Below are positions 38,541 through 47,522 of a DNA stretch of 64,000 bases, in pieces (position 1 is the stretch's first letter; every line of letters starts with the position of its first letter). The stretch covers positions 2,170,001 to 2,234,000 of the forward strand of contig NZ_CP060496.1 of assembly GCF_014400405.1 (NCBI RefSeq), in the 5' to 3' direction. The translations under genes were made by a program, and so were the position numbers. The stretch is from Brachybacterium sp. Z12 (GTDB taxonomy: Bacteria; Actinomycetota; Actinomycetes; Actinomycetales; Dermabacteraceae). A model generated the notes under the pieces. That model made no database searches. It was not told the origin of the DNA and worked only from the letters and a program-made list of their open reading frames with translations.

Positions 38541-39281
38541 ATGCTCGACGACCCCGACACCGCCCAGCAACGACACCTGAGCACGATGCAGAGGCTGGTG
38601 CTCGAGAGCGAGGACATCTCCTCCTTCCTCCAGGATTTCACAGAGCTGCTCGCCGACCGGCTCACGGGCCCCGGTGGGAAACGGTGGTGCGCCATCACCC
38701 TGTTGCGTGACCGCAAGGCCGCGACCGTTGTCTCCTCCGGGCCCCGAGCCCGCGAGTTCGACGAGCTGCAGAGCGCCTTCACGCACGGACCGTGCCTGAC
38801 CGCGATCAGTGAGGGCGCCGTGATCCGGGCCGGGGACCTGCGCACCGATGACCGCTGGCCGGAGTACCAGCAGGCCGCCGTCGCCCGCGGTGTGCGCTCC
38901 GTGCTCGGCCTGCCCTTCGCTCTCGATGATGACGCGCGCGCCGGTGTGAACATCTATTCGGAGGTCCCCCACGACTTCACTCCCGAGATGATCGCGTCCA
39001 TCGAGCTGGAGACGAAGCTCGCGGCCGACGCCCTTCGGCTCGCGGTGCGCCTGGCGTCCCAGCGGGAATCGGCGAGCGATCTGCGGGCGGCGATGGAGTC
39101 CCGCACGGTGATCGACCTCGCGGTAGGCGTCATCATGGGTCAGAATCGTTGCAGCCAGGACGACGCGGTGAGCATCCTCAAGGCGGCGTCCAATCATCGC
39201 AACATCAAGCTGCGAGAGCTCGCGGCGGAGCTCGTGGCCTCCGTCAGCTCGAAGCCCGCGCGCACCGCGTTCGAGAGCTGA
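38541..39281 (+). CDS. GAF and ANTAR domain protein (RNA-binding antiterminator)
   Basis: 246 residues: a GAF sensor (FTELLADRLTGPGGKRWCAITLLRD, HGPCLTAISEGAVIRAGDLRTDDRWPEYQQAAVARGVRSVLGLPF) and a C-terminal ANTAR three-helix domain (AAMESRTVIDLAVGVIMGQNRCSQDDAVSILKAASNHRNIKLRELAAELV). ANTAR proteins bind paired hexaloops in leader RNAs to prevent termination. No kinase partner lies nearby, so GAF ligand or redox sensing is the probable input. ATG 38541 has AGGAGG at a good distance. An 86-base gap leads to the STAS-TetR gene. Confidence 0.92.
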   Translation: MLDDPDTAQQRHLSTMQRLVLESEDISSFLQDFTELLADRLTGPGGKRWCAITLLRDRKAATVVSSGPRAREFDELQSAFTHGPCLTAISEGAVIRAGDLRTDDRWPEYQQAAVARGVRSVLGLPFALDDDARAGVNIYSEVPHDFTPEMIASIELETKLAADALRLAVRLASQRESASDLRAAMESRTVIDLAVGVIMGQNRCSQDDAVSILKAASNHRNIKLRELAAELVASVSSKPARTAFES

Positions 39282-39367
39282 TTGTTTCCCGAGGGGTTCC
39301 CCGGATATCCTTGCAACGAGGTCTAGCAGGGGGCCTTGTTCCTCATGTTGCATGAAAAGGCCTCCCC

Positions 39368-40405
39368 ATGCCCCACACGCTCTCGGTGACCGTCCATGTC
39401 GACGTCGATCTGCAGGAAGTCCAGCTCGCCGTGGCCGGCTGCCTCACTGCCGAGACGCACCCCGCCCTGCTGCCCATCGTCCGCCAGGCGCGCGGGCTGC
39501 AGCCGGCGCCGCACATCACCCTCGATCTCACCGGGGCCGGTCACATCGACCTGGACGGCCTGGTGCCGTTGCGTCATGCGATCGATCGCGAGACCGATGC
39601 CGGGGCGGAGCCCCTGGGCTACCGTCTCCCCGATCCGCTCCCGGCATGCAGTCGGACCATCGCGGCGCCCCGCACGTCGGGGACAGCGGACGACCTGCTC
39701 CTGCAGCGCGCGAGCCGGGAGACGCCGCTCGCCCTCCTTTGCAGCTCCGAGGCGCCCTCCCGCGCACATCCCTCGCGGGCACCAGCAGCTGCGTCACCTG
39801 CACGGGAGTCCCGGCCTCGCACTCGCCGGGAGGAGATCCTCGCGGGGGCGGCCGAGATGTTCGCCGAGCACGGATACCACGGGGCGAGCCTGCGGGACAT
39901 CAGCCGGCACATCGGGATCTCGCATCCCGGCCTGATGCACCACTTCGCCTCGAAGGACATCCTGCTGGACAGTGTGATCGATCTGCTCGAGGCCCATGCG
40001 CAGCGGATCCTCGACCAGATCGAGACGATGCACGCAGATCCCGAGGCGATGCTGCGGGCGCTGGCCGTGCACTGGGACCCGGCCGCGCTGCCCACGCAGC
40101 TGCTGGCCACGCTCAAGGCGGAGTCCGTCAGCGGGGACCATCCCGGTCGCTTCCGCATGGCGCGCCTGCGCCGTGTCCACGAGCACATCTTCGAGCAGTG
40201 CTTCACCGACTTCGCGCAGCGGGGCCTGCTGCGGCCGGGTCTGGACCCGGCCTTCGCGAGCAGGGCGATCCTCGGACTGGTGCTGAACCTCGCCGTGCGC
40301 GAGCGGACCGTGCGCACCATGCAGAGCGGAGCCCACGACGATGCCCCGGTCGAAGAGCTCGCTCGCCTGGCACGCTCCTTCGTGGAGATGGAGCCCTCGC
40401 ACTGA
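39368..40405 (+). CDS. STAS-like / TetR fusion regulator
   Basis: 345 residues in one uninterrupted frame. Residues 5-75 resemble an STAS/anti-sigma antagonist fold (VQLAVAGCLTAETHPALLPIV, ITLDLTGAGHIDLDGLVPLRHAI). An Ala/Pro/Ser-rich linker covers about 95-150. A TetR DNA-binding domain starts near 155 (RREEILAGAAEMFAEHGYHGASLRDISRHIGISHPGLMHHFASKDILLD), with a ligand domain to 345. The TetR half is paralogous to the regulator at 36791. ATG 39368 has AAAAGG upstream. No Met or Val start exists between the STAS part and the HTH in this frame, so a real fusion is more likely than two overlapping genes. Confidence 0.75.
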   Translation: MPHTLSVTVHVDVDLQEVQLAVAGCLTAETHPALLPIVRQARGLQPAPHITLDLTGAGHIDLDGLVPLRHAIDRETDAGAEPLGYRLPDPLPACSRTIAAPRTSGTADDLLLQRASRETPLALLCSSEAPSRAHPSRAPAAASPARESRPRTRREEILAGAAEMFAEHGYHGASLRDISRHIGISHPGLMHHFASKDILLDSVIDLLEAHAQRILDQIETMHADPEAMLRALAVHWDPAALPTQLLATLKAESVSGDHPGRFRMARLRRVHEHIFEQCFTDFAQRGLLRPGLDPAFASRAILGLVLNLAVRERTVRTMQSGAHDDAPVEELARLARSFVEMEPSH

Positions 40406-40498
40406 GCCGGTGATCTCGCGGCTCGGCCCCGGGGTGGGTGAACCCCCAGCTCTCCTGGTTAGAGTGCCTCTCATCCATCCCTGCGAGGAAAGACCCTG

Positions 40499-41272
40499 AT
40501 GCCTGCTTCGACCACGCTGACCGCCACCTCCCTGCATGCCAGCTACCCCGGGGAGGAGGTGCTGCGAGGGATCGACCTCACGCTCAGTGCCGGGGATCCG
40601 CCGCTGGGGCTGCTCGGCCCCTCGGGAGCGGGCAAGACGACGCTGCTGGCATCGCTGAGCGGGGAGCATCGCCCGGATTCCGGCCAGGTCACCTGGAACG
40701 GGCGCAGCGTCTCGAAGCTGCGCGGCCGGGACCGGAAGACCTTCCGTGCCGCCGCGCGCTTCGTCTCGCAGTACGCGATGACCATCTCCGACCCCCGCGA
40801 GACCGTTCGCTCCCGGCTCGAGCTCGCGGCGAAGGAGGCCCGCAAGGGCGGCCGCACGCACTCCGTCTCCCCCACCGAGATGCTCGAGGCCGTGGGTCTG
40901 GCCGATCATTTCCTGCCGCGCGCCATGCGCACCCTCTCCGGCGGTGAGACCCAGCGGGTGGCGCTCGCGACAGCGCTCGCCACCCGTCCGGAGATCCTGG
41001 TGCTCGACGAGCCGCTCACCGCAGTGGACCCGACCACTCGGGGCCAGATCGCCCGCACCCTCGCCGGGACCATCCAGCGGTTGGGCATCGGCGCGCTGAT
41101 CGCCTCCCACGACGTGGAGCTGCTGCAGCGACTGTGCCCGCAGATCGTCTTCCTCGGCGAGGGACGCCTGCTGGCCCGCGGCACGCTGCCCGAGGTGCTG
41201 GCCCGCACCGAGCACGAGCCCGTCCGTGAGCTCGCCGAGGCGAATCCGCTCGCGGTGCAGCGCTTCCGCTGA
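40499..41272 (+). CDS. ABC transporter ATP-binding protein, no permease nearby
   Basis: 257 residues with Walker A (GPSGAGKTTL), Q-loop (FVSQYAMTISDPRETV), signature LSGGETQRVALA, Walker B (ILVLDEPLTAVDPT) and H-loop ASHD. It resembles ATPases of drug or lipoprotein exporters. The neighbours are a STAS-TetR gene and histidine ammonia-lyase, and no membrane component is present within several kb. It may pair with a distant permease. ATG 40499 has GAGGAAAG upstream. Confidence 0.9.
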   Translation: MPASTTLTATSLHASYPGEEVLRGIDLTLSAGDPPLGLLGPSGAGKTTLLASLSGEHRPDSGQVTWNGRSVSKLRGRDRKTFRAAARFVSQYAMTISDPRETVRSRLELAAKEARKGGRTHSVSPTEMLEAVGLADHFLPRAMRTLSGGETQRVALATALATRPEILVLDEPLTAVDPTTRGQIARTLAGTIQRLGIGALIASHDVELLQRLCPQIVFLGEGRLLARGTLPEVLARTEHEPVRELAEANPLAVQRFR

Positions 41273-41405
41273 CAGACGCCGACGACAGCAGTCGCGTGTC
41301 CGGCATGCCGGACAGATTCGTCGTGCGCACCCACCGCGCGGGAACAGCGCGCGTCAGACTCGAGAGGATCGCACCCAGGATCTGACTCGAGGAGGCCACG
41401 CCGGC

Positions 41406-42982
41406 ATGACGAGCACGAACTCCCCCAGCAGCCCACCGCTGCGCCGACGCCCATCGCCCTCGGAGAGCGGCCCCTGACGATCGCGGAGGTCGTGCAGGTG
41501 GCACGTCATCGCGCACCCGTCGTCATCGCGGAGACCGCGCGCGGCCGGATGCTCCGGGCGCGGGAAGCCGTGGAGGAGCTCGCCGCAGCGGACACCCCCG
41601 CCTACGGCGTCTCGACCGGATTCGGTGCGCTGGCGGACCGGAAGATCGACGTCAGCGCCCGCACTCGCCTGCAGGCCTCCCTGGTCCGCTCCCACGCCGC
41701 CGGCACCGGAGCGGAAGTCGAGGAGGAGACCGTCCGCGCGATGATGCTGCTGCGGCTGCAGACCCTGACCACGGGCCGCACCGGGGTGCGGCCCGAGGTG
41801 GCGGAGCGCTACGTGACGCTCCTGAACGAGGTCCTCACCCCGATCGTCCACGAGAACGGTTCACTGGGCTGCTCGGGCGACCTCGCACCGCTGGCACACT
41901 GCGCTCTCGCAGTGATCGGCGAGGGCGAGGTGCGCGATCGCGACGGCAACCTGCTGGACAGCGCCGCTGCCCTCGCCGACGCGGGGACGAGCCCGGTCGT
42001 GCTCGAGGCCAAGGAGGGGCTCTCCCTGATCAACGGCACCGACGGGATGCTCGGGATGCTCGCGCTGTCGATCCACGACCTGAGGGAAGCATCTCGCGCC
42101 GTCGACGTCTCCGCCGCGATGAGCATCGAGGCTCTCCTCGGCACGGACCGGGTGTTCGAGGCTGCTCTGCACGAGGTGCGCCCGCACCCGGGCCAGCAGG
42201 CCTCTGCCCGGAATCTCTCGAAGCTCCTGGCGGGTTCAGCGATCGTGGCAAGCCATCGCGGAGCGGACTGCACCGTGGTCCAGGACGCCTACTCCCTGCG
42301 CTGTGCACCCCAGGTCGCCGGGGCCTTCCGAGCAACGCTCACCCATGCGGAGTCGGTGGCCGGGATCGAGCTGGCCAGCGCCGTGGACAACCCCGTCGTC
42401 CTGGACGACGGGCGGGTCGAGTCGAACGGGAACTTCCACGGGGCGCCCGTCGGCTACGTCCTGGACTTCCTCGCGATCGCTGCCGCGGACCTCGCCTCCA
42501 TGAGCGAGCGCCGCACCGACCGCCTGCTGGACCCCGCACGCTCCCACGGCCTGCCCGCGTTCCTCGGCGCCGATCCCGGCATCGACTCCGGGCTGATGAT
42601 CGCCCAGTACACGCAGGCATCGCTGGTCAGTGATCTCAAGCGGCTCGCGATGCCCGCGAGCGTCGACTCGATCCCCTCCTCGGCGATGCAGGAGGATCAC
42701 GTCTCCATGGGCTGGGCGGCAGCGCGCAAGCTCCGCCGTGCGGTCGACTCGGTGCAGCGGGTGATCGCTATCGAGCTGATGGCCGCCGGGCGCGGACTGG
42801 AGCTGAGGGCGCCGCTGGAGTCCTCCCCCGCCACCGGCGCCGCGCTGCGCACGATCCGCGAGCACGTCGAGGGCGTGGGCCCGGACCGCCGACTCTCCCC
42901 CGACATCGAGGCGATGGTGCGCCTGGTGCGTAGCGGGGAGGTCACCGCGTCCGCTCAGTCCGTCACGGGGCCGCTGGACTAG
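41406..42982 (+). CDS. hutH: Histidine ammonia-lyase (frame broken near 41440)
   Basis: About 525 residues. Deaminates L-histidine to urocanate using a 4-methylideneimidazole-5-one made from an Ala/Cys-Ser-Gly loop. Here the loop is NGSLGCSGDLAPLAH, the Cys-Ser-Gly form. Other active-site parts: AYGVSTGFGALADRK, LINGTDGMLG, VDNPVVLDDGRVESNGNFHG, and QEDHVSMGWAAARKLR. The first about 12 codons from ATG 41406 (after GAGGAGG) are in a different frame from TPIALGERPLTIAEVV; one base near 41440 joins them. No other hut genes are visible; it converges with an EIIC-like permease, which may or may not be related. Confidence 0.93.
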
Positions 42983-43013
42983 AACGGGCTCGCTGCCGGG
43001 CAGCGGCAGGCAC

Positions 43014-44614
43014 TCAGACCGTCGCAGCCCGGTTCTTCTTCAGGGCGGAGAGATTCGCGGCGAGGGTGAGCGTGAACGCGATCGTGAACGAGGTGAGCAT
43101 CGCGAGCGTGAGCCCGACCGCGCTGGTCGAGATGAACGGGGCGATGAAGACCGGCACGTACGCCGTCGCCTCCGCGCCCGTCAGCCCCACCACTGCACCG
43201 CCCGCGGTGGCGGCCAGCAGCGCTGCCCCGAACACCTTCCTATCCCCGAACATGAAGGGATAGGACGATTCGACGAAGGTGCCGAAGAAGAAGTTCACCG
43301 CCGAGCCGGAGCCAGCCAGCGCCCGCTCCCCGAGGTGCGGGGCCTGACCACGTTGGCCAGCGTGATGCCGAGCGAGACGACCACCAGCGCCGCGATGTCC
43401 ACGGCGCCGAAGAAGCTGTAGCCCTTCTGCCCCATCTCCAGCAGCACCAGGGGCAGGATCGCCGAGTGGTAGACCCCACCGATGATCGCGGGCCAGATCG
43501 CGAGGCCCGCGAGTGCGCCAGCCATGATCGGGTTGAAGGCCACCGCCCAGGCGATCGCGTCGCCGATCCAGGTCCCCAGCACCGCGGTGAACGGGGCGAG
43601 CACGAAGTACATGAGCAGGCCGGGCAGCAGGCCCGCCAGAGCGCCGGTGACGATGTTCGCTGTGGTGGCGGGGAAGCTCCACGCCACGCAGCGCCGCAGG
43701 AGCGGGCCGACGAGCAGGCCGGAGAGGATGCCGCTGAGCAGTCCGCCGAGGATCCCGCCCTCCTGTGCGAGGATCCCGGCGATCGCTCCGGCGACCATGC
43801 CCACCTCGCCGAGCCCGCTGATCTTCCGCGCCGCCACGGCGGAGACGATGATCGGCAGGCCGGCGATCATCAGGTCGAACGCCGGCTGCAGCGAACCCAG
43901 GCCCGGGATCTTCGAAACGGCCAGCAGCAGGGCGAGGGCGATGAACGCCGGGATCGCGCCGACCATGATCCCGCGGATGCTGATGCGCTTCCACGCTGGC
44001 TCATCAGCCGCCGGGCCGGAGCTGTCCGAGGACGATCCTCCGAGGCGGGGCCGGTACTTGACCTTCCAGTGCCTCGCGAGGCCGGAGACGTAGGAGACCG
44101 CCCGGGTCGAGCTGGTGGTCCCCGTGGTGCCGGAGGCGGAGATGACCCTGAGGCCGACCTGCTGCGCCGTCGCCAGGGAGCTGCCGCCGGTTCCGGCGGC
44201 GGGGATCTCCGCGGCGGCGGCCGCCGCGACGGTCTGCGCGTTCGTGTCCCCGGGGTCGTGGCTCATGAGGATGAGCCCGTCGATCTCTCCGTCGCGCACG
44301 CGCGCGGCGAGCCGTTCATCGTTCTGCCGCGCCAGGGCGTTGATCTCGGAGAGCGGGCCCTCCTGGATGATGTGAGGGCCGGACTCGTCCGCACCCCAGA
44401 GCGTCGCCGGGGTCGACTGCGAGACGTTGTCCATGGAGGTCGCGGCGGAGACGAACTGGACCTCCTCCAGCACGAACCCTGCGGCCTCCAGCTGGCGTGC
44501 GACGTCGGCGATCAGCCGTGCGGGGTCGCTGCCGCCATGGCTGCGCAGGTTCCCTCCGCTGCTGCCGAGAATCGCAATGCGCCGAGCGGACTCGGTGGCG
44601 GTGTCGCCGTTCAT
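43014..44614 (-). CDS. PTS EIIC-like membrane protein with unusual N-terminal domain (frame broken near 43330)
   Basis: About 533 residues. The C-terminal 330 residues form a fructose-type EIIC fold with many TMs: GIMVGAIPAFIALALLLAVSKI, GMVAGAIAGILAQEGGILGGLLSGILSGLL, MYFVLAPFTAVLGTW, NFFFGTFVESSYPFMFGD, and AYVPVFIAPFISTSAVG. The first 200 residues are not an EIIB: no phosphorylatable Cys loop, but ARRIAILGSSGGNLRSHGGSDP, MSHDPGDTNAQTVAAAAAAE and ISASGTTGTTSSTRAV, a Rossmann-like domain I do not recognise. It may be a non-PTS or regulatory transporter. The gene faces hutH end to end with a 31-base gap. Confidence 0.75.
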
Positions 44615-44784
44615 CGTCGCGTGACCCTTCAGGTCGATCCCTATATAGACCAGGGGATCCTACGGCGCGGCGCGCTTCTGCTTCCGAAGCGTCCAGGTGA
44701 GCTGGTGACCGGGGCAGCGGTGTCGTCGGCGAGAGTCGCTTCCCGACCGGTGCGGGCTGCCCCCGCACCGCTAGAGTTCCTGGT

Positions 44785-45671
44785 ATGTCCTCTGAAGCAG
44801 CCGCGTCGGCGAGTGTCCCGGTCGCGGGCCTGCTCGGCGAGGACGTCATCGTGCGCACGTCCGACGATCGTCGGCTCCGCACAATGCAACGGGGCGCAGG
44901 CCCCGACCTGGTCGTCCTCGAAGCGGGACTCGGCGCGAGCGGATACTTCTGGGGCCCGGTGCATGCACTGCTCGCTGAGCACGTCCGCGTCATCGCGTAC
45001 GACCGCGCAGGCTACGGAGGCAGCGACCCGGACACTGCGCCCCGCGATCTCTCTCGCCTCGCTGCCGATCTCGACGCTGTCATCTCGGCATCCCCTCACC
45101 AGCGTCTGGTGCTGGTGGGCCACAGCTGGGGCGGGCCGGTGGTCCGCACCCTGCCGCACGACGCCTGCTCGCGGGGAGACCGCTCGACGGGCTGGTGCTC
45201 GTCGACCCGAGCGATGAGCATGCCGCTCTCTATTTCTCCCGCATGTTCCGTGCGCAGGCGGCGATTCAGAGTGTCCTGCTCGAGCCCCTCGCCCGTATCG
45301 GTCTGCTCGGCTGGGCGCTCAGAGCGATGAACTCGGATCTGGAGGAGCCCCTCCGAAGTGCGACGGCGGCCGCATCCTCGACACGGAGCGCGGCACGCGC
45401 CGCCCGTGCGGAGAACGCCCACGTCGTGGCCGGGCTGCAGCATCTGCGCGATGAACCGTTCAACCTCGGCGACCTCCCTGTGCCCGTCATCTCGGGCCGA
45501 CGGGCCGGGCGTCTCGAGCGCGCGAGCCGCGACGCGCTCTCCCGCGCACATTGCACGACAGCCCACGGGCTGAAGGGCGGGCGTTACATCGAGGCCCGCA
45601 GATCGGGTCACATGGTGCCGTTCTCCGAGCCTGAGCTCGTGGCGCGCGAGGTCCTGTCGCTGCTTCAATGA
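44785..45671 (+). CDS. Alpha/beta hydrolase (frame broken near 45170)
   Basis: About 295 residues. Nucleophile elbow GHSWGG in QRLVLVGHSWGGPVVRTLA-type context, oxyanion LEAGLGASGYFWG, DRAGYGGSDP, and C-terminal His in ARRSGHMVPFSEPELVA. The frame change at GACGCCTGCTCGCGGGGAGACC is followed by LDGLVLVDPSDEHAA, a conserved strand, so one or more bases are missing. The substrate is unknown. No signal peptide; ATG 44785 lacks a strong ribosome-binding site. It stands alone, divergent from the EIIC-like gene. Confidence 0.8.
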
Positions 45672-45836
45672 ACGGTTCGGGCGCGCCGGTGCGTCGCGAC
45701 CATCATGCTCGCCTCGGCGAGCTGCGTCATGCGTGCACGGGGACAGGGTCAGCGACAGTCCGGCGTGATTGAGAGCTGACATCCATGCTGACCAGGGCGG
45801 CACCCTCGACCGTCGTGGGTGCGGATTCTCCACCGC

Positions 45837-46283
45837 TCAGAAGATCTGATGGAAGAGGTAGAACGCTTCGTCCTTCTCATCAAAACAGATCAGCAGATAG
45901 TTCTGCTCAGCCCTCTCGGGGTCGGCGCAGCTGAGGCTGTGCACCATGTCGTCTGTGATCGGGGAGCCTGCTGACGCGGAGACCTCGCCTGCGGTCGGGG
46001 CGCCGTCGCTCGGGATGCCGTCACCGTAGTCCGCCGGATCCCACCCCTCTGCACGGTCCGCAGCGGGGATGTCGAGGACGTACACCTCGTCCCGTCCCCC
46101 GTGGAAGTCCGCTTCGGAGCTGTAGTACTCCAGAACCTCCGCGCCCGACGGGACCTCGATGCCCCACATGGTCTCCACGCGATGAAGATATGGCTCCGGC
46201 TCATCTGGCGACCCGGGAATACAAGCGCTCATCGTCAAGAGTGCCAGCACAGAGCATATGGCGACCGCTATCTCTGCGCACAC
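45837..46283 (-). CDS. Putative lipoprotein
   Basis: 148 residues if started at GTG 46283. A hydrophobic signal (AVAICSVLALLTMSAC) ends in a lipobox (TMSAC), so the Cys would be lipidated and the rest anchored outside. The mature part is acidic and contains WGIEVPSGAEVLEYYSSEADFHGGRDEVYVLDI and ADYGDGIPSDGAPTAGEVSAS, ending FLFHQIF. No family is recognised. The start is uncertain because the frame is open upstream; it overlaps the 57-residue membrane gene. It could also be one protein with that gene, split by a frame error. Confidence 0.6.
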   Translation of the reverse strand: MCAEIAVAICSVLALLTMSACIPGSPDEPEPYLHRVETMWGIEVPSGAEVLEYYSSEADFHGGRDEVYVLDIPAADRAEGWDPADYGDGIPSDGAPTAGEVSASAGSPITDDMVHSLSCADPERAEQNYLLICFDEKDEAFYLFHQIF

Positions 46284-46441
46284 AGGACGAGCATCAATAA
46301 TAGGGAAGCATGCCGGCCGACGGTCAGCAGGACAGTGAGCGATGCCAAGAGAGTGCACGCCGCTACTGCCCACACCACGGCGTCGCAGCGGCTCAAAACG
46401 CACATACCTCTCAGGCGCAGGCGCACCCGAACCTGAGCCAT
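46268..46441 (-). CDS. 57-residue membrane protein upstream of the lipoprotein
   Basis: ATG 46441 follows GAGGGAG at four to five bases, one of the better ribosome-binding sites in this area. One or two hydrophobic segments (VVWAVAACTLLASLTVLLTV, ASLLLMLVLC) and a basic N-terminus (RVRLRLRG). Ends within the start of the lipoprotein frame. Function unknown; possibly the true N-terminus of the lipoprotein after frame correction near 46285. Confidence 0.4.
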   Translation of the reverse strand: MAQVRVRLRLRGMCVLSRCDAVVWAVAACTLLASLTVLLTVGRHASLLLMLVLCAQR

Positions 46442-46692
46442 GATCTCCCTCGACGCGCTGCTCCATATTTCACAACCTACGCACGCCAGAGCAGGAAACG
46501 ACGGCCCTCCCACAACATCCGCAGGCCCTCCACACACGGACCCCAAGCACTCTCGCCAACACGCCGGCGAGACTCGCGCTGACAGCTCATGGACGTGGCC
46601 CGCCCGGACGGCACCCGGGCGGACATGGAGCAGCTATGACGTGGCGAAGCACCCCTTGCTTGCCACCATCGGCTCTCTGGCAGTGTGGGCAC
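46442..46692. other. Intergenic region before the HIT gene
   Basis: About 250 bases, GC-rich with no protein-like reading in any frame. It contains the divergent promoter region of the HIT gene and the lipoprotein unit. No hairpin or repeat stands out. Confidence 0.4.
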
Positions 46693-47046
46693 ATGAGTTC
46701 CACGGCGTGCGTGTTCTGCGACCTGCTGACGGGCGACGGGGAGGTCGCCTGGGTCGCAAGACGAGCTGAGGCATCGGCGTTCCTCCCATTCGCCGAGGAC
46801 CGCCTCTCTCCTGCGCACACGCTGGTAGTGCCGCACCAGCACGCCGTCGGCATCCACGACGTCTCCGCGCAGTCGCTGCAGGCGACCGTCCTGCTCGCCC
46901 AGGAGTTCGCCCGCGCGATGTCCGAGACCCTCGGAGCGCCCGGCGCGAACATCCTCAACGCCAGCGGCCCCCACTCAGGCCAATCGGTGCCGCACCTCCA
47001 CTTGCACGTCGTGCCCCGCTGGGAGGACGACGGTCTCGACACCTGA
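46693..47046 (+). CDS. HIT-family nucleotide hydrolase/transferase
   Basis: 117 residues with the histidine triad VPHLHLHVVPR (HxHxHxx) at about residue 97, preceded by ILNASGPHSGQS, and an N-terminal CVFCDLL cysteine pair of the zinc-bearing HIT group. Such proteins hydrolyse nucleoside phosphoramidates or dinucleotides. ATG 46693 is chosen because the CVFCDLL start follows, although an upstream start at 46636 is open. Next gene is a GNAT relic on the other strand. Confidence 0.88.
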   Translation: MSSTACVFCDLLTGDGEVAWVARRAEASAFLPFAEDRLSPAHTLVVPHQHAVGIHDVSAQSLQATVLLAQEFARAMSETLGAPGANILNASGPHSGQSVPHLHLHVVPRWEDDGLDT

Positions 47047-47063
47047 CCCTCGACCATCTCCCG

Positions 47064-47465
47064 TCATCCTCTGGATCGCGACTGGCTCACTGCGGAGAGA
47101 ACAGGGCTAGCGGATCGCTCATAGCGATGGCCCCTCCGTCCCGGTAGGGTCCGGAGGGGTCGTCGCGCTCCCTTTACGGAGAAGCTAGGCCACCTGCAGA
47201 TGGCAGATCTCCACCGCTTCCGGGTGCACGGCCCTCCCCGTGCCCCGGTGTATCCGTCGCGACAGAGCACCGCGGAACCGAGCGGCGTCTCACCTCGCCA
47301 TGCCACCAGATACTCGGATCGACCCTCCTGCTGCCGGGAGTGATGCGCCTCGTGTACACCCCCGCAAACGGGCCAGGGCGCCGTCAGCACGCCCAGATCT
47401 GCAGCGGTGCAGGGACGGTTATCAAGCTGCCCGTGAGCAGGCTCCTCGGGATCCACAGTGGCCAC
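47064..47465 (-). pseudogene. GNAT acetyltransferase relic
   Basis: The first part is GNAT-like: TAADLGVLTAPWPV, GGVHEAHHSRQQEGRSEYLVAWRGETPLGSAVL, then the frame leaves the family. In another frame a GNAT motif A-like EICHLQV follows, with a stop right after. Motif A/B (RxxGxG/A) is missing, so a functional acetyl-CoA site is lost. It looks decayed rather than only miscalled, but sequencing errors may add to it. Confidence 0.45.
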
Positions 47466-47522
47466 ACCCTAGGGCGCGATCGTCGCTCGTGAGCCGAGAT
47501 GCTGCTTCGCCGGTGTAGCGCG

